This document shows positions 28,629-40,678 of a DNA stretch of 64,000 bases, one piece after another (positions within the stretch are counted from its first letter, which is position 1; the number at the start of each line of letters is the position of its first letter). The DNA is from Macrocybe gigantea. Its lineage: Eukaryota; Basidiomycota; Agaricomycetes; Agaricales; Callistosporiaceae. The translations under genes and the position numbers were made by a program. The stretch is from positions 1,178,001 to 1,242,000 of the forward strand of contig SJRY01000228.1 in NCBI GenBank assembly GCA_011319805.1, given 5' to 3'. The notes beneath the pieces are model-generated. The model was given only the letters and a program-made list of their open reading frames with translations. It did no database searches and was not told the DNA's origin.

Positions 28629-28830
28629 GATTCCGGAACGAAGGTAACCACAGGAGGTTGCTCGTTCAACTGTTTGAACTGTTTTAATAGTGGCGGACAG
28701 CGGCAATAAAGATGCCGGACCGGTGCTGTCGTTCTACCGTCTATTCAGATCACATTGTACATCGTACACTACTGAGTATCATACATAGGGCTTCCCCGTT
28801 AAGTCAGCTGAGACAAACACGTCTCTGTAG

Positions 28831-31633
28831 TCACTTCAATGACCATGCATCTAATATTTTCTTGATTGCCTTGGTCAGCATGTCCTCCAATGGAGGGTCG
28901 TTTGCAGTCGATTCGGCAATCAGCTCTTCCAGCACAGGGTGCATGAAGGCTTTCAGTTCTGCCAGCTGGTTTTGCGAATTGTGTCGTTCCAGTTGAAGCA
29001 GTAGAGAACACACATTTGCTCGAATTTCCACAGGGAAATTCACAGGGTTATCCACATTTCTCAATACTTGGACCAACATGTCCAGAGCATGCCTCGGAGA
29101 GGAGGGCGTCGAATCTACGGAGGTGGGAGACAACTCGGGCTCGTTGCCCGAGGTCTCTGAGAAAGCGTCCGTTAGAGTTGAAGAAAGGCTGGAGTCGACT
29201 GGGGCCATCAAAGCACGCAAAACCAGAGGTCCTTTGGGCAGCTTAATAAGTACGTCACGTATGCGGTAATAGGTCTTACCGCCGTCCCTGTGTGTGCTCA
29301 GTAAGCTCATGGATACTATGCCTTCATTGACCAGAACCGGGTATTTCGCACTGCGCGCCACCATGGTGGCAAGTGCCAAAGCGCACTCGTATGTCAGCAC
29401 AGATCGTATGGCGGCCATTCGCTTCTGTTGTTTGTCGGGAAAGAGTAATTTATTTTGCGCGTTATCGGCTTGCGCCGCCACTGCAGCTGAGTTAGATGAC
29501 GGTGTTGTTGGAGGATCGACAGACCAGAGGGACTTTATCGCATTGACAACGACGCGTGTCCCTTCACTCTTCACTGGAACGGAATCGGAGTGTTTCACAA
29601 GAGCAATGATCTTCGTAAGGCCTGTAGGAGATGAAGGAGCCTTGCCCGAAGGCAGAACAAGGACGATGGTCTGGTCAACTATGGGAAGATCCTCAAGATC
29701 AGGAGATACGAGGAAAGACTTTGCACTGGAACGTACCGCTTGAACCACAAAGGTGCTTGACAACCCCAATTGCGCCGAGTTGTACGACCTCACCCATCGG
29801 GTCATTGCGTTCATCCCATAATCCACTGTCAGAGATAATGCGAACTATTCCAGCGTCGAGGAGGGCGGCTCGTACCGTGGCCGAACGTGTGGCAGATTGT
29901 GCGATGTGCTTAAGCAGGCCAATAATGCCATGTCTCACCTTGATATCCACGGTGCCAGATAGAAGATGGTCGGAGGCAAGAGTCGAAGACAGTAAATAAG
30001 GAGGTGACAACAGCGCTTCCGAAATTTTCTCTGTTCGAAGTCAGTAAGAAACCATTGAACTGTGAGCAGAAGGGAAGTACCGTTTCTTATAATGTTTCCT
30101 AGGGCTAGGCTAGCGCAGATGACCAAATCATCCCTGCCGGTGGGTATTTTATCTTGCTCAGGCGAACTGGGGTCTTCTTCCATGTCGGTCACGTAATTTT
30201 TTATCCAATTCACCATTCGGGCGACGAATTCTCCCCCAGGCTTGCTTTTGTCTTTGTCGTCCCAAAGAACGACCAAATTCCTTTCCTCACCCGCCACCTC
30301 CACCACGGATTTGATCAGTGCGGCTTTACAAATATCGAAAGCCTTCTGCATCCTTTTCCGTTCTGCCTCACCCAACGTCGCAAGGCGCCATATCTGCGGG
30401 TACTTTCCATTCTCGATAAAGTCGAGGATGAGCGTAATGTACGGCAGATCCCTATGTTCGATAGGGGACGTGTAGCCCTGAGCTAGAGAAAGCCGAATGT
30501 CTTCTGAATCGAGAGAAAGAGATTCGATAAGCATGCAGCATTCCTCCAAAACCTCGAAGTCAGCATGAATCAGGGTATTTGTCAATTGATGATCTGCACC
30601 AAAAGGCGAATTGGTGCCTTCAGAATAGGGTGAGCAATATGTTTGTAGGGGAAGGACAAGGAAAGGTAGCGCTGAGGACGAGAAGATCTGTAAAGCTAGT
30701 GGAGCTGTTAGCGCCGAAGAACCTTCGATCATCCTGGCACACATACATTCGTCATTGATATCCTTAAGCTCTGTGATAATCTTCCAACTCCAATCGGAAA
30801 GACTACTGCGCAATGCCCAATTTTCTTCCACAACAACCGCATCCGTTTCTCTAGAGCCCGATAATAGGGGCGCTGTCAACCAAGATCCAGGAGGATATAT
30901 CGATAACGACAACTTCAGAATTGTAAGAGCCGCTTCTAATGATATCAAGCGATACTTGACGGGATCTAGGCATCATAAGAGCACCCGTACCAACTCCCTA
31001 CAACGGTGCTTACCGTAACTGACGCTGGAGTTGAGCAGAACGCCGATGGCGACTTTGACAATTCGAAGTTGAGAAACGGGTATCTTGAGCGGAATATTGT
31101 GCAATGGGAAAATGATAGTGTCCGCATAACCTTCAAGAAGAGCAACGAGAGCTTGTGGGAGGCCTGCTTCTAGCATGTATCCTCTGTTTTCGTCTAAGTG
31201 TCGAGCGATTAGAAGCAGTCGTGTGCACAGGAGGCTGTTGATGCTTACCATGGTCCATGCAGATATTTGCGCATACTCTGAGAATCTCATATACTGCAGG
31301 CACGTACTCTTCACTTGGAGTTGGGGCGTCATGTAATGCGAGACGAAATAGAGATGTACACGTTTGTGGTAAGGCAGTTCTTCCGAGTAGAGTGTGGTTG
31401 TCCACTGAAGCAGAAGGCTGTCATTGCCTGTAATAAGACCAGATTTGTTGCTGTCGCTCACCTGGCCCATCCTTGACGCGTAAAACATTTGCTAGAGAAT
31501 GGGAGGTAGTGGCGACCTCGTCCCATGACTCTTTGGCATCTGTCTGACGTAGGTCTTCTAACAGTCGCAAGAGGCGACCCTCGATTACGGTTACATCGAC
31601 TGAAGGAGGGTTGGCCACTATTTCTGCAGACAT
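28831..31633 (-). CDS. Armadillo-repeat protein, SmgGDS (Rap1GDS1)-like
   Basis: Its layout resembles fungal relatives of SmgGDS, which bind small GTPases of the Rho/Rap group. Predicted exons are complement 31633-31462, 31404-31249, 31193-31014, 30965-30081, 30030-29737 and 29678-28831 (844 residues). Repeated helical ARM-type units are visible, for example GYMLEAGLPQALVALLEGY, QLRIVKVAIGVLLNSSV, HGIIGLLKHIAQSATR, QLGAIGVVKHLCGSS and IRANVCSLLLQLERH. The third intron from the end of the ARM array (29736-29679) resolves what first looks like a frameshift. There is no signal peptide or membrane segment. Its GTPase partner is unknown; another ARM protein family is possible, so I keep the name cautious. 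Confidence 0.75.
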
Positions 31634-31741
31634 AGCGAGTGTGTGGGTAGACGATAGCTGACAGCAATCCTGTTATCAGGATCATAGTGTGATCTCTGTT
31701 TATTGTGGCGGTGCATTGCGCCTTTGCCACAATCATTCCCT

Positions 31742-32737
31742 ATGGCTGGCTCGAAGAAAACCAAGGCGAAAAAGCCAGTTGCGCCGCCACCAGTAGCGCC
31801 GGAAAACGATGATCTAATGGACGAGCTCCTTTCACAGCTGGATTCCATGGAAGTAACCTATCAGCAGACAACCACAAAACCTGTGGACGGTCCAAAAGAC
31901 TTCAGCAGCAAGTTAAATGCGAAGAGCCGGTTCAAAGCTAGACAGGCATGTTACACGACAGCTTATGAACGTGGCTATCTCATCACGAGTTTGGCAAGGC
32001 TCGAAAGGCCGCCGCTTTGGCTCAATCGTCCGGTCCTGACGACCTGATGCTTTCAGAACGAATAGAACGAGAGGCTAAAGAAGAAGAACGGGACATTAAT
32101 CGGGTTTGCTCTGATCTATCACTGCAAATGCATGAGGTAGGTCATAGCTATGAAAAGTGGATGCTCGAGTCTGACATTCTTGCAGATAAACCCAGATGGC
32201 CATTGCCTCTTCTCTGCGATTGCCGACCAGCTTGCTCTCATAGGCATCCTCCCAACGTCGGAGGCCAGCTACACCAATGTGCGCAAAGCGGCTGCGGAGC
32301 ATATGTCAACACATCCAGAGGATTTCATTCCTTTCCTCCCTTCTGGCGAAGGTAGCCAAGATGGTGCTAGTGACGGGTTCATGACAATGGAGGAGTTTCA
32401 ACGCTACTGTGCTTCTATACGAGACACAGCCGTTTGGGGCGGCGAACCCGAGATACTGGCGCTATGTCGGGCGTACAACGTTCCCATTCACGTCGTCCAA
32501 GCGGGTCAACCTTCAGTGGTTGTGCATGATCCAATCGAAGCCAATGGCGTCAAGAGTGACCAACACCCTGTCCGAGTCAGTTTCCATAGGAGAATGTATG
32601 GTTTGGGCGAGGTTCGTAATATCTTGCTTAAGCAACTAGATGATTAATCTTCCGAATCCTAGCACTATAACTCCCTGCGGCCGAAGGCGACGCTTTCTCA
32701 TTTGTCACAGAAAGTACATACCATCTTATCCAGTTGA
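31742..32737 (+). CDS. OTU-domain deubiquitinase, OTUD6-like
   Basis: An OTU cysteine protease that removes ubiquitin; OTUD6 relatives act on ribosomes and translation factors. Predicted exons are 31742-31945, 31999-32136, 32186-32611 and 32663-32737 (280 residues). A charged N-terminal coiled coil (KSRFKARQARKAAALAQ) precedes the OTU domain. The catalytic Asp and Cys are in NPDGHCLF and the catalytic His in GLGEHYNSL near the C terminus. The first intron (31946-31998) begins GCATGT, a GC donor; the neighbouring GT puts the coiled coil out of frame. The gene is divergent from the SmgGDS-like gene, with 108 nt between start codons. Confidence 0.92.
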
Positions 32738-32813
32738 TGATGAATGTACGTGACTGGAACACCGGAGCTTATACCCATGAACTCATTGTATTGCCGTCGC
32801 CTCTTGCTGATGT

Positions 32814-35471
32814 TCAAATCAGCAAATCGTCGTCATAACCTTGTCTAGTTCTGTTATCTCCAGCGGCCATTGGCCTAGGCTCATCTGCCAAATAGCCCCC
32901 AAATGCACTATCCAAGTCCGAGTATGGGTCGTCAGTCTTGGTAGACTCTTCATGAGCGCCATCATTGTCGTGGACGGCTTGTTCTGTACTATCAATCTCG
33001 GTCTTTGCGGGCACAGGAGGTATCAATTCCGCGTCTGTAGGAAGCAGAGATTGTTCTTGGTTCGATGGCAGCGATTGGTGGGGCTCGATGGGCCCGGGAC
33101 CAGAAACCAGGATTGTCGTGAGTGGGAGCTGAAGTCGAGGAAGTGGTATCAAGACAGCTTTGGAATGTGCATTAAGGGCTGGACTGTCTGTCAACGCCTT
33201 CGGTGCAGCGTTTCGGATAAAAGTCTGGGATTTTGAATTAAAGTGCTGGATAATTACGGATAAAGGAAATCAATACCTCGGGATTCTTGTGGTAGATGCT
33301 GCCAAGGGTTCCAGTGTGAAGGAGGAGTTGGTCCAATGCGCCTCGTTCCATACGATCGGAGTCTGTGGTGATTGGAGGCTTTTCCGAAAGCACTATCTCT
33401 CCGGCGACTTTAGGGTTGACAGCCAACATACGCCAGTACATGAAGCCTCTGTCGCGCAAGTCAGGGTTATCCACTTCTTCGGTGGCCCATTTAAGGACTC
33501 TGTGCACAAGTTCCTTGGTTTTGTCTGACTGTGACTTGTAGATGAACAATTTGACTGATGCAGTTAGCAGTGCGAGCTGTACCTGAATTTGCATTTCAAG
33601 GTACTGGACAAACAAGTATGACCGTCAGACTTACTTCGACGCTCTCCTCCAGGAACGTGTACAGCATATCGTCCAGCAGTTCATCTGCATTGTCGATTCT
33701 GTTCGCGAATTGACCTAGAATCCAAACCATGGCCGCCTTGGACTCCGACTCATCTAGAAGGTCGAGATTCTCGCACAAGGTCGGGATGATGCCCTCGTAT
33801 TTTCCTGGATAACGTCGGAATATGTCCTTTATGACAATCACTGCTTCCTGCACCACGTAGATCACCTTAGTTTCAATAAGATTCAATAGCGCTTGGATAC
33901 AGCTGTCGGCCGCCGCTTCCACCTTGATGGCTAGTCGACCGACTGATCGAACGGCTTTCCTGACAAAGTCAATGTCCACCTCGGAAGCATATCTAGCTTG
34001 CGGATCAGAAGACTCTGGATAGAAACTAATGATTGAGAGATTCACTCTTGAAGTTCAGCCAACACTTCTGAGGCATTTTCGGCTCGCGCTAACCGATACA
34101 TAATTTCAAGCTTGGCGAGTTTAACGTAGATAGGGTCATTATATTTGCAGAAGAAAACCTTCACGTCGTTCTTGAGGACAGAGGGGCGCCTCTGTATTAT
34201 GAGGAGGATATTTCTGAGGGCTACATATTGTACTTCAGGGCCTGAGGAAAGCAGTGTCACTAGATACATCATTAGATTTCAGCGAAGGCACTAAAACGTG
34301 GGAGCAAACCAAGTGGGGGACCCATCTTTTTGCAGCAGTAGTCAATGATACGGCGGTCGTCCATGTAGTTCATCAGATATAACAGGACTTTGATCGTGGT
34401 CAAAACAACTGCGGAATTAGCATGTTGAAGATGAACGATAATTCGCTCTGCCATCAGTTCGGCGTCTGCGCGCTTTTCGGGGACGTATCGTAACAGGCTA
34501 TCAAGGATGTATATTTGGCCCCATCTAACCGACGGTGAACGACAAGAACGTATGGAAGCGGGGAACGACTCACTCTGAGCTCTCATCAAGCGCAGTAATC
34601 AATTTATTCGCCGTGGTGAGGTTCAATTTGAAGATGACACCGTCTTGTCGATCACCAATTTCGGATAAAGCAGCGACCGCGTTTGCGACGACCGTTGCAT
34701 TACCATCCAACATTAAATCGCGTAGCATTTCTACAAATCCTTCCTTCTCCGCTCTTCTTGGATCGGCTGCGTACAGCTTAGCGACGCATATGGCAGCAGT
34801 TTTACGGACGTATGGATCGCGATCTCGTAGACAGTGTCGCAGGTTTTCCGACAGGGCGTCAGTGACGACGGGTATGGGGATATAAGACATGGTACGGATG
34901 GCCAGGGCGCGAATGAGAGGGTTCCTATCATTGCAATCCTGTCGGACTCGTAACTTTAGGTGTCTGTTAGGGAGGATCGAAGTTAATCGGCGTGCTCTAC
35001 CTGCAGGAAATTCGGAATGACGAGATGTATCTGGTCCGGTTTCGACTTGCCATAACTGACCAGAAAAAGGTACACCACTGGATGACCCTTGAGTGTCGAA
35101 GTATCGCAACGCAATAGCAATATCTCTCACTCTTTTTGATCTCTAGCAAAGGTGTGCCGAGACATTGAACCACATCAGTGAACAGGAGTGACACTGGAGG
35201 GTGTGCAGGATACGCGTATGAACAATGACGGTGTAACCATGAAAACGGGGGTATACCAACTATCATTGCCCATTGTGATGTTGGCGACGATCTTCTTCAA
35301 TGCTGTCTTCCGTTTGATGTATTTCTTGTCCTTTGTCTCAGCTGCCTGCAGCTCTGCCCGAAATTCCTGTCTACGGTGTCACGGAGCTTCACGGTCAGGA
35401 ATCGCGAGCGCAAGACGAACCTCGATTTTGCCGCGCTGGAAGAACTTGGCATCTTGCCCAGCTTGAGTCAT
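32814..35471 (-). CDS. APL2: AP-1 complex beta-adaptin
   Basis: Beta-adaptin of the AP-1 clathrin adaptor, working at the trans-Golgi and endosomes. Predicted exons are complement 35471-35421, 35366-35261, 35193-35131, 35077-35001, 34938-34574, 34524-34310, 34259-34046, 33992-33635, 33582-33277 and 33224-32814 (721 residues, near the yeast Apl2 length). The HEAT-like adaptin trunk is strongly conserved: [84 protein letters not shown] linker rich in Pro and acidic residues ends with DDDLLI, compatible with a clathrin-box-like end. There is no ear domain, as expected for fungal AP-1 beta. Confidence 0.95.
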
Positions 35472-35561
35472 TCTGTGGTGGGTGGTGAGTGACGGATTCG
35501 AAAAGGGCTGCCGTGATTGCTCATGTGTGTCAGGATTTTGTTGGTTTGCCGATATAACAAC

Positions 35562-36704
35562 ATGACACCCAGTCACCCCAGGCTGCACATTCGGTCCTTT
35601 GAACCAAAGTGCACACCGCGTTCTGCCTTGGACTCTAGCCACCATGCAACTGTTGATTCCGCGTTGAAGGACATCAAGCTTTGTTCCCGGCGGATTCAAA
35701 CCGCGCTTCAAACGCTGTCCGACGAATCCAGAGTCTTAGAGAGGCTGTTTTACAAGGGCAAGAATCAGCACAAAGGGGCCCTTTTTTGGAGACGCGTTGC
35801 GGACATACGAACATTTTGCCGTCGACTGCTCGCCTTGGACCTTTGCCAACTTACTAATGCACTGCGCTGGGCATTCTTTGACGGCGACTCTATCGTCATC
35901 AGGTCTGTCATTCCTTTCTGTCGGTCTTTACCAGCCATTGATTTGGGTTTCAAAGTACTGCAAAATTACCAAAAGGCTCTTGGACACACTATCCAGATGT
36001 TCAATTTCTGAAACGTACCTCCCGACGGCTCAAAGACGGTGTGCTGCTGTTGAAAACGGTATTTATCCAGCTTGTGCTCCAGTTATCGACCCTGCAAACT
36101 ATCGGATTTGTGCCGTTAGATGCAAAATCGGATAATGAATGCGTATGAGTGCGTCGCCTCTACTGACAGCTCGGCCGTCGATTAAACAAAAAAAATTCAG
36201 TGCATTCGTTCTTGTCCTACAAACTGGAGCATTCCTTCAGTTCATCCTCACGTTGGTCGCAGTGTCATCCCGAATGCAGAGCGTTGTGACGGAAATCCTT
36301 GAGGGAACGATAGCTGTTACGGATCTTATTGCGCGCCTTGTAGACGTATTATTGGTGCGCTACGAAATCGAATTCCGCACAGGGATTGAATTTACGTTTG
36401 CCACAGCTCCCTCGGGCAAGCGGGGATGTTCAGATGTCTTATGCATCCGAGGCGACATCCGTTGTTGCTGCCGAGTTTGATTTTCATGAGCTTGTGCAAA
36501 CTGCATCGAGTACCATGATCTCAAATCAAACGACAAGTATGCGCTCGTTCAAATGGGTGTTTTTCAAAGGCTCATGGAAGGATTACAGGAGTGATGATTG
36601 AACGAGTCAAACCGCTGAATGGAAGACAGCGTCCCGGTCTTGTCAAGCCACAAAAGAGAAAGAAGGTCGCCAAAGATGAAATCGACATGATCTTTGAAAT
36701 GTAA
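35562..36704 (+). CDS. Nepro-like nucleolar protein
   Basis: The N-terminal part resembles the NEPRO family, nucleolar proteins linked to RNase P/MRP and rRNA processing. Certain exons are 35562-35902 and a second one from 35956; the last exon is 36589-36704. Visible features are RVLERLFYKGKNQHKGALFW, LTNALRWAFFDGDS, AKLPKGSWTHYPDVQFLKR, a hydrophobic segment FILTLVAVSSRMQ, and a basic tail ending KDEIDMIFEM, which resembles tails of nucleolar proteins. The middle (about 36059-36588) could not be modelled cleanly. HSFLSYK and TGAFLQF sit in adjacent frames around an AAA run at 36221-36223, suggesting a missing base. Start at 35562 leaves 90 nt to the AP-1 beta start. Function is inferred. Confidence 0.55.
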
Positions 36705-36976
36705 CCTCCTGAGTATTAATGTTTTTAATGTTCACGGCTTCTTTTTGTCTGTGCGGAATCAGAATTGGAGGTGTCAGCCGAGGCTTCAATTATGCGTCCC
36801 GGACACAGCCCACATAAGTAGCAAGAGAATGAAGTTCTCAGATGCAGAATAGTAGAGTAAAGCTATCCAACGAAGAAGTAATGAAGTCCGAGTAAGTCCG
36901 AAATCTTGACGGTATATGACAGTTATCTATTGAAACCAAAATGCACGCGTGAAGCTCCTGAAACTGATGTGCCGCA

Positions 36977-38520
36977 TTAAAGGGCAAGGAACGTGGCGAT
37001 GAAGACAGATAAAGCCACCAACGCTCGCGAGGTGGTCAGAGATGCAGCTCCATTGGTGGAGTTTTCCGCGCCTTGAGTTTGGGCGGGAGCAGAAGACTCC
37101 GCAGTGGATGACGAGGACGACCCCACGGGGGATGAAGGCGAAGTCAAGGAAGACGACGAGGATCCGGCATTATTCAAAGCCGCGCCGATGTCTTCGGGTA
37201 TCATCAACGGCGTTGTGTTGGCACCACTGAGATCGATAGATCCATCGTCCTTCATAACTTCGGGGTTGGATGCCAAGAAACTGCGAGTGTACAAGACATT
37301 CTCAGCGACCAGAGAGTGCGACCAGTCGGGCAATGACGCCATATCGATATTCCCACCCCAGCGCCCAGCCTTGTCGTTGTTCGCTGTGAGGGTGGTGGTG
37401 TAAGCCTGGTACGCCGAAATGTCGGCATTCTGACACGATCGTCAGCCTGGGTAACGTGATGAAAGAAAAAAGAGCGATTGCTCACGCTGGAGGCAATTGA
37501 GGACATCATGCCGGAGACGGATGTTGGAGCGCCTATGGCACTCGACGGGTTGCTGAACGGAGACACAAGCCTTAGAGAAAAAAGGGAATGCGCCAATAAG
37601 GTCCTGCAGAGACTTACATGATACCGAACATGCCCTTCTGGCAGTGTCCAGGGACCGCGCAGTGGAAGAAGGTAGGGTTGGTATCATTGACGACCTGAGT
37701 GACTACACAAGATCATGGAGGGTTCAGTATTTGCAAGCATCATCACACGAGTTGCTAAAACTCACAAACGAAGTCCTTGCTCTGTTGACCAGAAGCGAAC
37801 AAGGCATCGCTCGACTTGTTACATGGCGTCAAGGCAGAGGATTTTGTGACAGTGTGGTTATTTGCGCCCCACATGAATTTGATCGTATCACCAATAGACG
37901 CATTAACGGCGAACGGAACATATCGAAGGACACCCTGCGAAGGAGCAACAATGACAGTATGGGTAACGCCATTTCCTCCTGAGCTGCCGCTACTCTCGTT
38001 AGTCGTTGGGCTAGGTGTGTAAGTGTTGGCAGGGCTGCCATAGGTAGCAATGCACTCTGTCGAAGGGCAAGCCAATGAGACAGATCCAGCATGGTAAAAA
38101 GAACTCTGTGCTTACGAGAAACACAGTCGTTGTAGTCCGAACCACCCCAGTTGGATGAACCCGAGCCATAAGAGGGTGTCTGGTAAGAAGACCATGCAAC
38201 AGTGGTGGACGTTGCAACGGCCTCCACCGATGACGTCCATTGGTTGTCCATGGAAGCAGCATTGCCAAGGTTTGAATCCGCAGTCTTTGCGGCGGCTTCA
38301 GCTGATGTTTGCCTATGATTCCATCACAATTAGAAAAGAAGGTAATAATGAGTCGGGGGGAGACTGACGATGCCAGCTCGACGGAGTCGGTGATAGGAGT
38401 GCCGTTGGGCGCAGAGACGGCAACTTCATCACCGATAGCGCTGTCTTGTGGTCTCGGCAACGCAGAGACGAGAGAAGAAAGAGCGACCGCAGCGCCAATG
38501 AAAGGGGCAAAGAAAACCAT
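36977..38520 (-). CDS. GPI-anchored serine-rich cupredoxin-like protein
   Basis: A secreted cell-surface protein with one blue-copper (cupredoxin) domain. Predicted exons are complement 38520-38369, 38312-38116, 38056-37766, 37702-37618, 37552-37486 and 37429-36977 (414 residues). A signal peptide runs to about ALPRPQ. The cupredoxin domain contains VNASIGDTIKFMWGANNHTV and FFHCAVPGHCQKGMFG; the His, Cys, His and Met ligands of a type 1 copper site are all present. A region with NWGGSDYNDC is N-terminal. The C-terminal third is Ser/Thr-rich and ends in a hydrophobic segment (ALVALSVFIATFLAL), which fits a GPI attachment signal. Such proteins are common in mushrooms; their role in the wall or in copper handling is not established here. 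Confidence 0.9.
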
Positions 38521-39353
38521 TTTGTATCAGAAGATAACGAAGGAAAGACCGTGAAGATTGCGAAATGTCGGACAAAAGACTACGGAAACCTCTCGGAGGA
38601 TAAATGACGCTCTTTCAAAGAGGGAATGATCTCTGGGTATTTCGAATCAATAAGATGATGAGTAGGGCCAGAACGCGAGACCTTACCTCGAACGAAAGAT
38701 AATGTAGTCGATGATCGAACCGACCCGAGTGAGAGCGAGGGAGGAATAAAGGGAAAAAAAAAAAAACGCAAACGAAAGGGAGAGAACGAAGGGAAAGGAT
38801 GGGAGTTGGCAGGTGACATAGCTCTGCGTATTTAAGATGGCGTGTGTGAGTGTCCGGAAGTCCCACAACACCATGGAAACGATTGATCAGGATGCAAGAA
38901 TAACTCCGGGAGCAAGCAATCGCAATTGGACGGTTACTTGACTATTTTCTTTATTTTATTTTATTTTTGATGAGAACTTGCTAGCCAATCCCAGTGCACC
39001 TTGCAAATTACAGCCTATACACTTGTGACTTACGACGAAGAGATACGGCCACCTCGGACAGCTGTCAACTGTTGCTATACACACTCCTGTTCTGTTCGAA
39101 TGATCCATCACCCAATCAGGCTGTTGCAGTGTTACCATAGGCTTTCTACCCTCATCTGTCATCCCGACGCGCGAGAGGCTGCCCTGGCGGTTTCTATCTC
39201 GCCACTGGCGATTATCCACGGCAACCTGTTGGCGTGGTAGGGATGCAGCATCACAGCGGGATGCCAAGTATATTGGCAATGCATACTGCAGACCCAAGCA
39301 TGCGGATCCATCTATCAACTTCGAAGAAGCCATCAGCAATCATGCGTGATCAT
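38521..39353. other. Intergenic, promoter side of the cupredoxin gene
   Basis: This 833-nt space holds the promoter of the cupredoxin gene on the left and the 3' end of the Mso1-domain gene on the right. It has a CT-rich tract (minus strand) and, near 38942-38968, an AT-rich run of repeated TTTTA-like units. The ORFs in it are composition artefacts with no motif. I see no RNA gene. Confidence 0.6.
38731..38799 (-). promoter_or_regulatory. CT-rich tract upstream of the cupredoxin gene
   Basis: On the minus strand this stretch is almost all C and T, including a run of twelve or more T. CT-rich tracts before the transcription start are common in strongly expressed genes of filamentous fungi. 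It lies about 210-280 nt before the start codon. The link to expression is inference. Confidence 0.4.
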
Positions 39354-40513
39354 TCATGTCCATCGTGGCCGAGGCGGAAGGCCCACTCTGGTCGTCTGCG
39401 GACTGTCAGCGTCCTCCTTCACTGCAAATCTAGCTTGACCTTCACTGTCGTATTCGACACTGGGAGTCGCGTTTTGTGTAACGACCCCGAACGCTCCTCG
39501 CTTGGCATCTCTGATCGCTTTCAGCCTGTCGGTGGCTTTGGAAGGTTGGGTGATGTTATCTCGCGCTCTGCGTGCTGATGGACGGTCGTTAACAAGGGAT
39601 GCATGTGGTACGGCGGCTGCGGCATCGAAAATGTCACGAAGGCCCTTTGATCTCTTCTGTTCCATGGAGGGCGGTCGGTAATCATGATCCGCCGCTGCGA
39701 GTTCCACAGAGTTTTGGATGACTTTCTGCGGTCGACGGTCTTGTTCGTCAAAGAGCCATTCAGGCAGATCTTCTCGACTGCGTGCTTGCTGCAGATGATA
39801 AGCTTTCATCGCTCGCGTCAGACGTGATTCCTGGCCAGGAGGTGTTTCTACAAGGCTCGTGAGTCATGTCTTGAAGTCGCAAATGTATGTTATGGATACC
39901 TTCCCCACTGAAAGTAGTCACATTTGTAGCCCAAGCCTTGCTGACGCTCAAAGTCAACGAGTTGGCCACAGTGGCCACGCGATTCCAGATTGTGTAGCCA
40001 TAGCCATCGTTTGGTAGTTCAGCTATAGAAATATGAGTCGGAGCGAGATGAATGTTTTGAGTTCGACTTGCATTGCGACGAAGAAGTGGTATAGCTCCCA
40101 TAACCTTCGTCTGAGATGGAACCATCCCATTGTTGTCTATCACTGGGGTTGTGATGTCGGTCCGCAGGCGCTAAATCGCGCCCACGGTTGAGGGGAGAAC
40201 TGGACGACGAGCTCGCATCTCTTGCTGTGGCGTGTGAGTGGGGATCACCCCGCTCATCGAAAGAAAGGGCGTGCAAAGCGCGTCTTGAGGGTGATTCTGG
40301 CGTAGGGAGTGTTGATGGTTGTGATTGAGAGCGATCGTGGGCTACATTGTTCAGCGACTTTTGCGGGCGGATCTGTCTGGGAAATGGAGGCGGATTAGTG
40401 TGAACGGGAAGAGGCTGGCTCTGGCCAGATGTGACTGTTGAACGGGAACGAGGGCTGGTTGGAAGGCCGGGCCCTCTGGACCTGAGATGAACGTTGGAAC
40501 GAACGTCTGACAT
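39354..40513 (-). CDS. Mso1-domain protein (Sec1-binding, exocytosis)
   Basis: Yeast Mso1 binds the SNARE regulator Sec1 and membranes at sites of exocytosis and prospore membrane growth. Predicted exons are complement 40513-40072, 40022-39900 and 39847-39354 (352 residues). The first 150 residues are low-complexity Ser/Pro/Arg sequence. The conserved part is GYGYTIWNRVATVANSLTLS followed by ETPPGQESRLTRAMKAYHL and EDLPEWLFDE, which match the Sec1-binding region. The C terminus is basic and disordered-looking. The first intron (40071-40023) starts GCAAGT, a GC donor; only this choice joins the Ser-rich part in frame to the conserved block. Confidence 0.78.
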
Positions 40514-40678
40514 GGTGGGTATGAGAGTGAGATTCCGAGTGAACATTGAATTGATCCATCATGGACGGTGACATGACGTCCGGTCACATGGTCAACATCA
40601 CGACATCCTTGCACAACCAGCGAAAATCTATACATATCATCTTGAGAATCATGCCCGAAGCCGTTCTCTCCTTCCACG

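Noticed and set aside
29679..29736. Apparent frameshift in the SmgGDS-like gene between KHLCGSS and VDQTIVLVLP
   Set aside because: A 58-nt intron with a GTACGT donor and CCCATAG acceptor joins both parts in the right phase.
29294..29743. A 149-codon ORF on the plus strand antisense to the SmgGDS-like gene
   Set aside because: It mirrors a coding exon with clear ARM-type sequence on the minus strand and has no motif of its own.
38580..38874. Overlapping short minus-strand ORFs rich in Phe, Ser and Arg
   Set aside because: They come from the CT-rich tract before the cupredoxin gene and lack any conserved feature.
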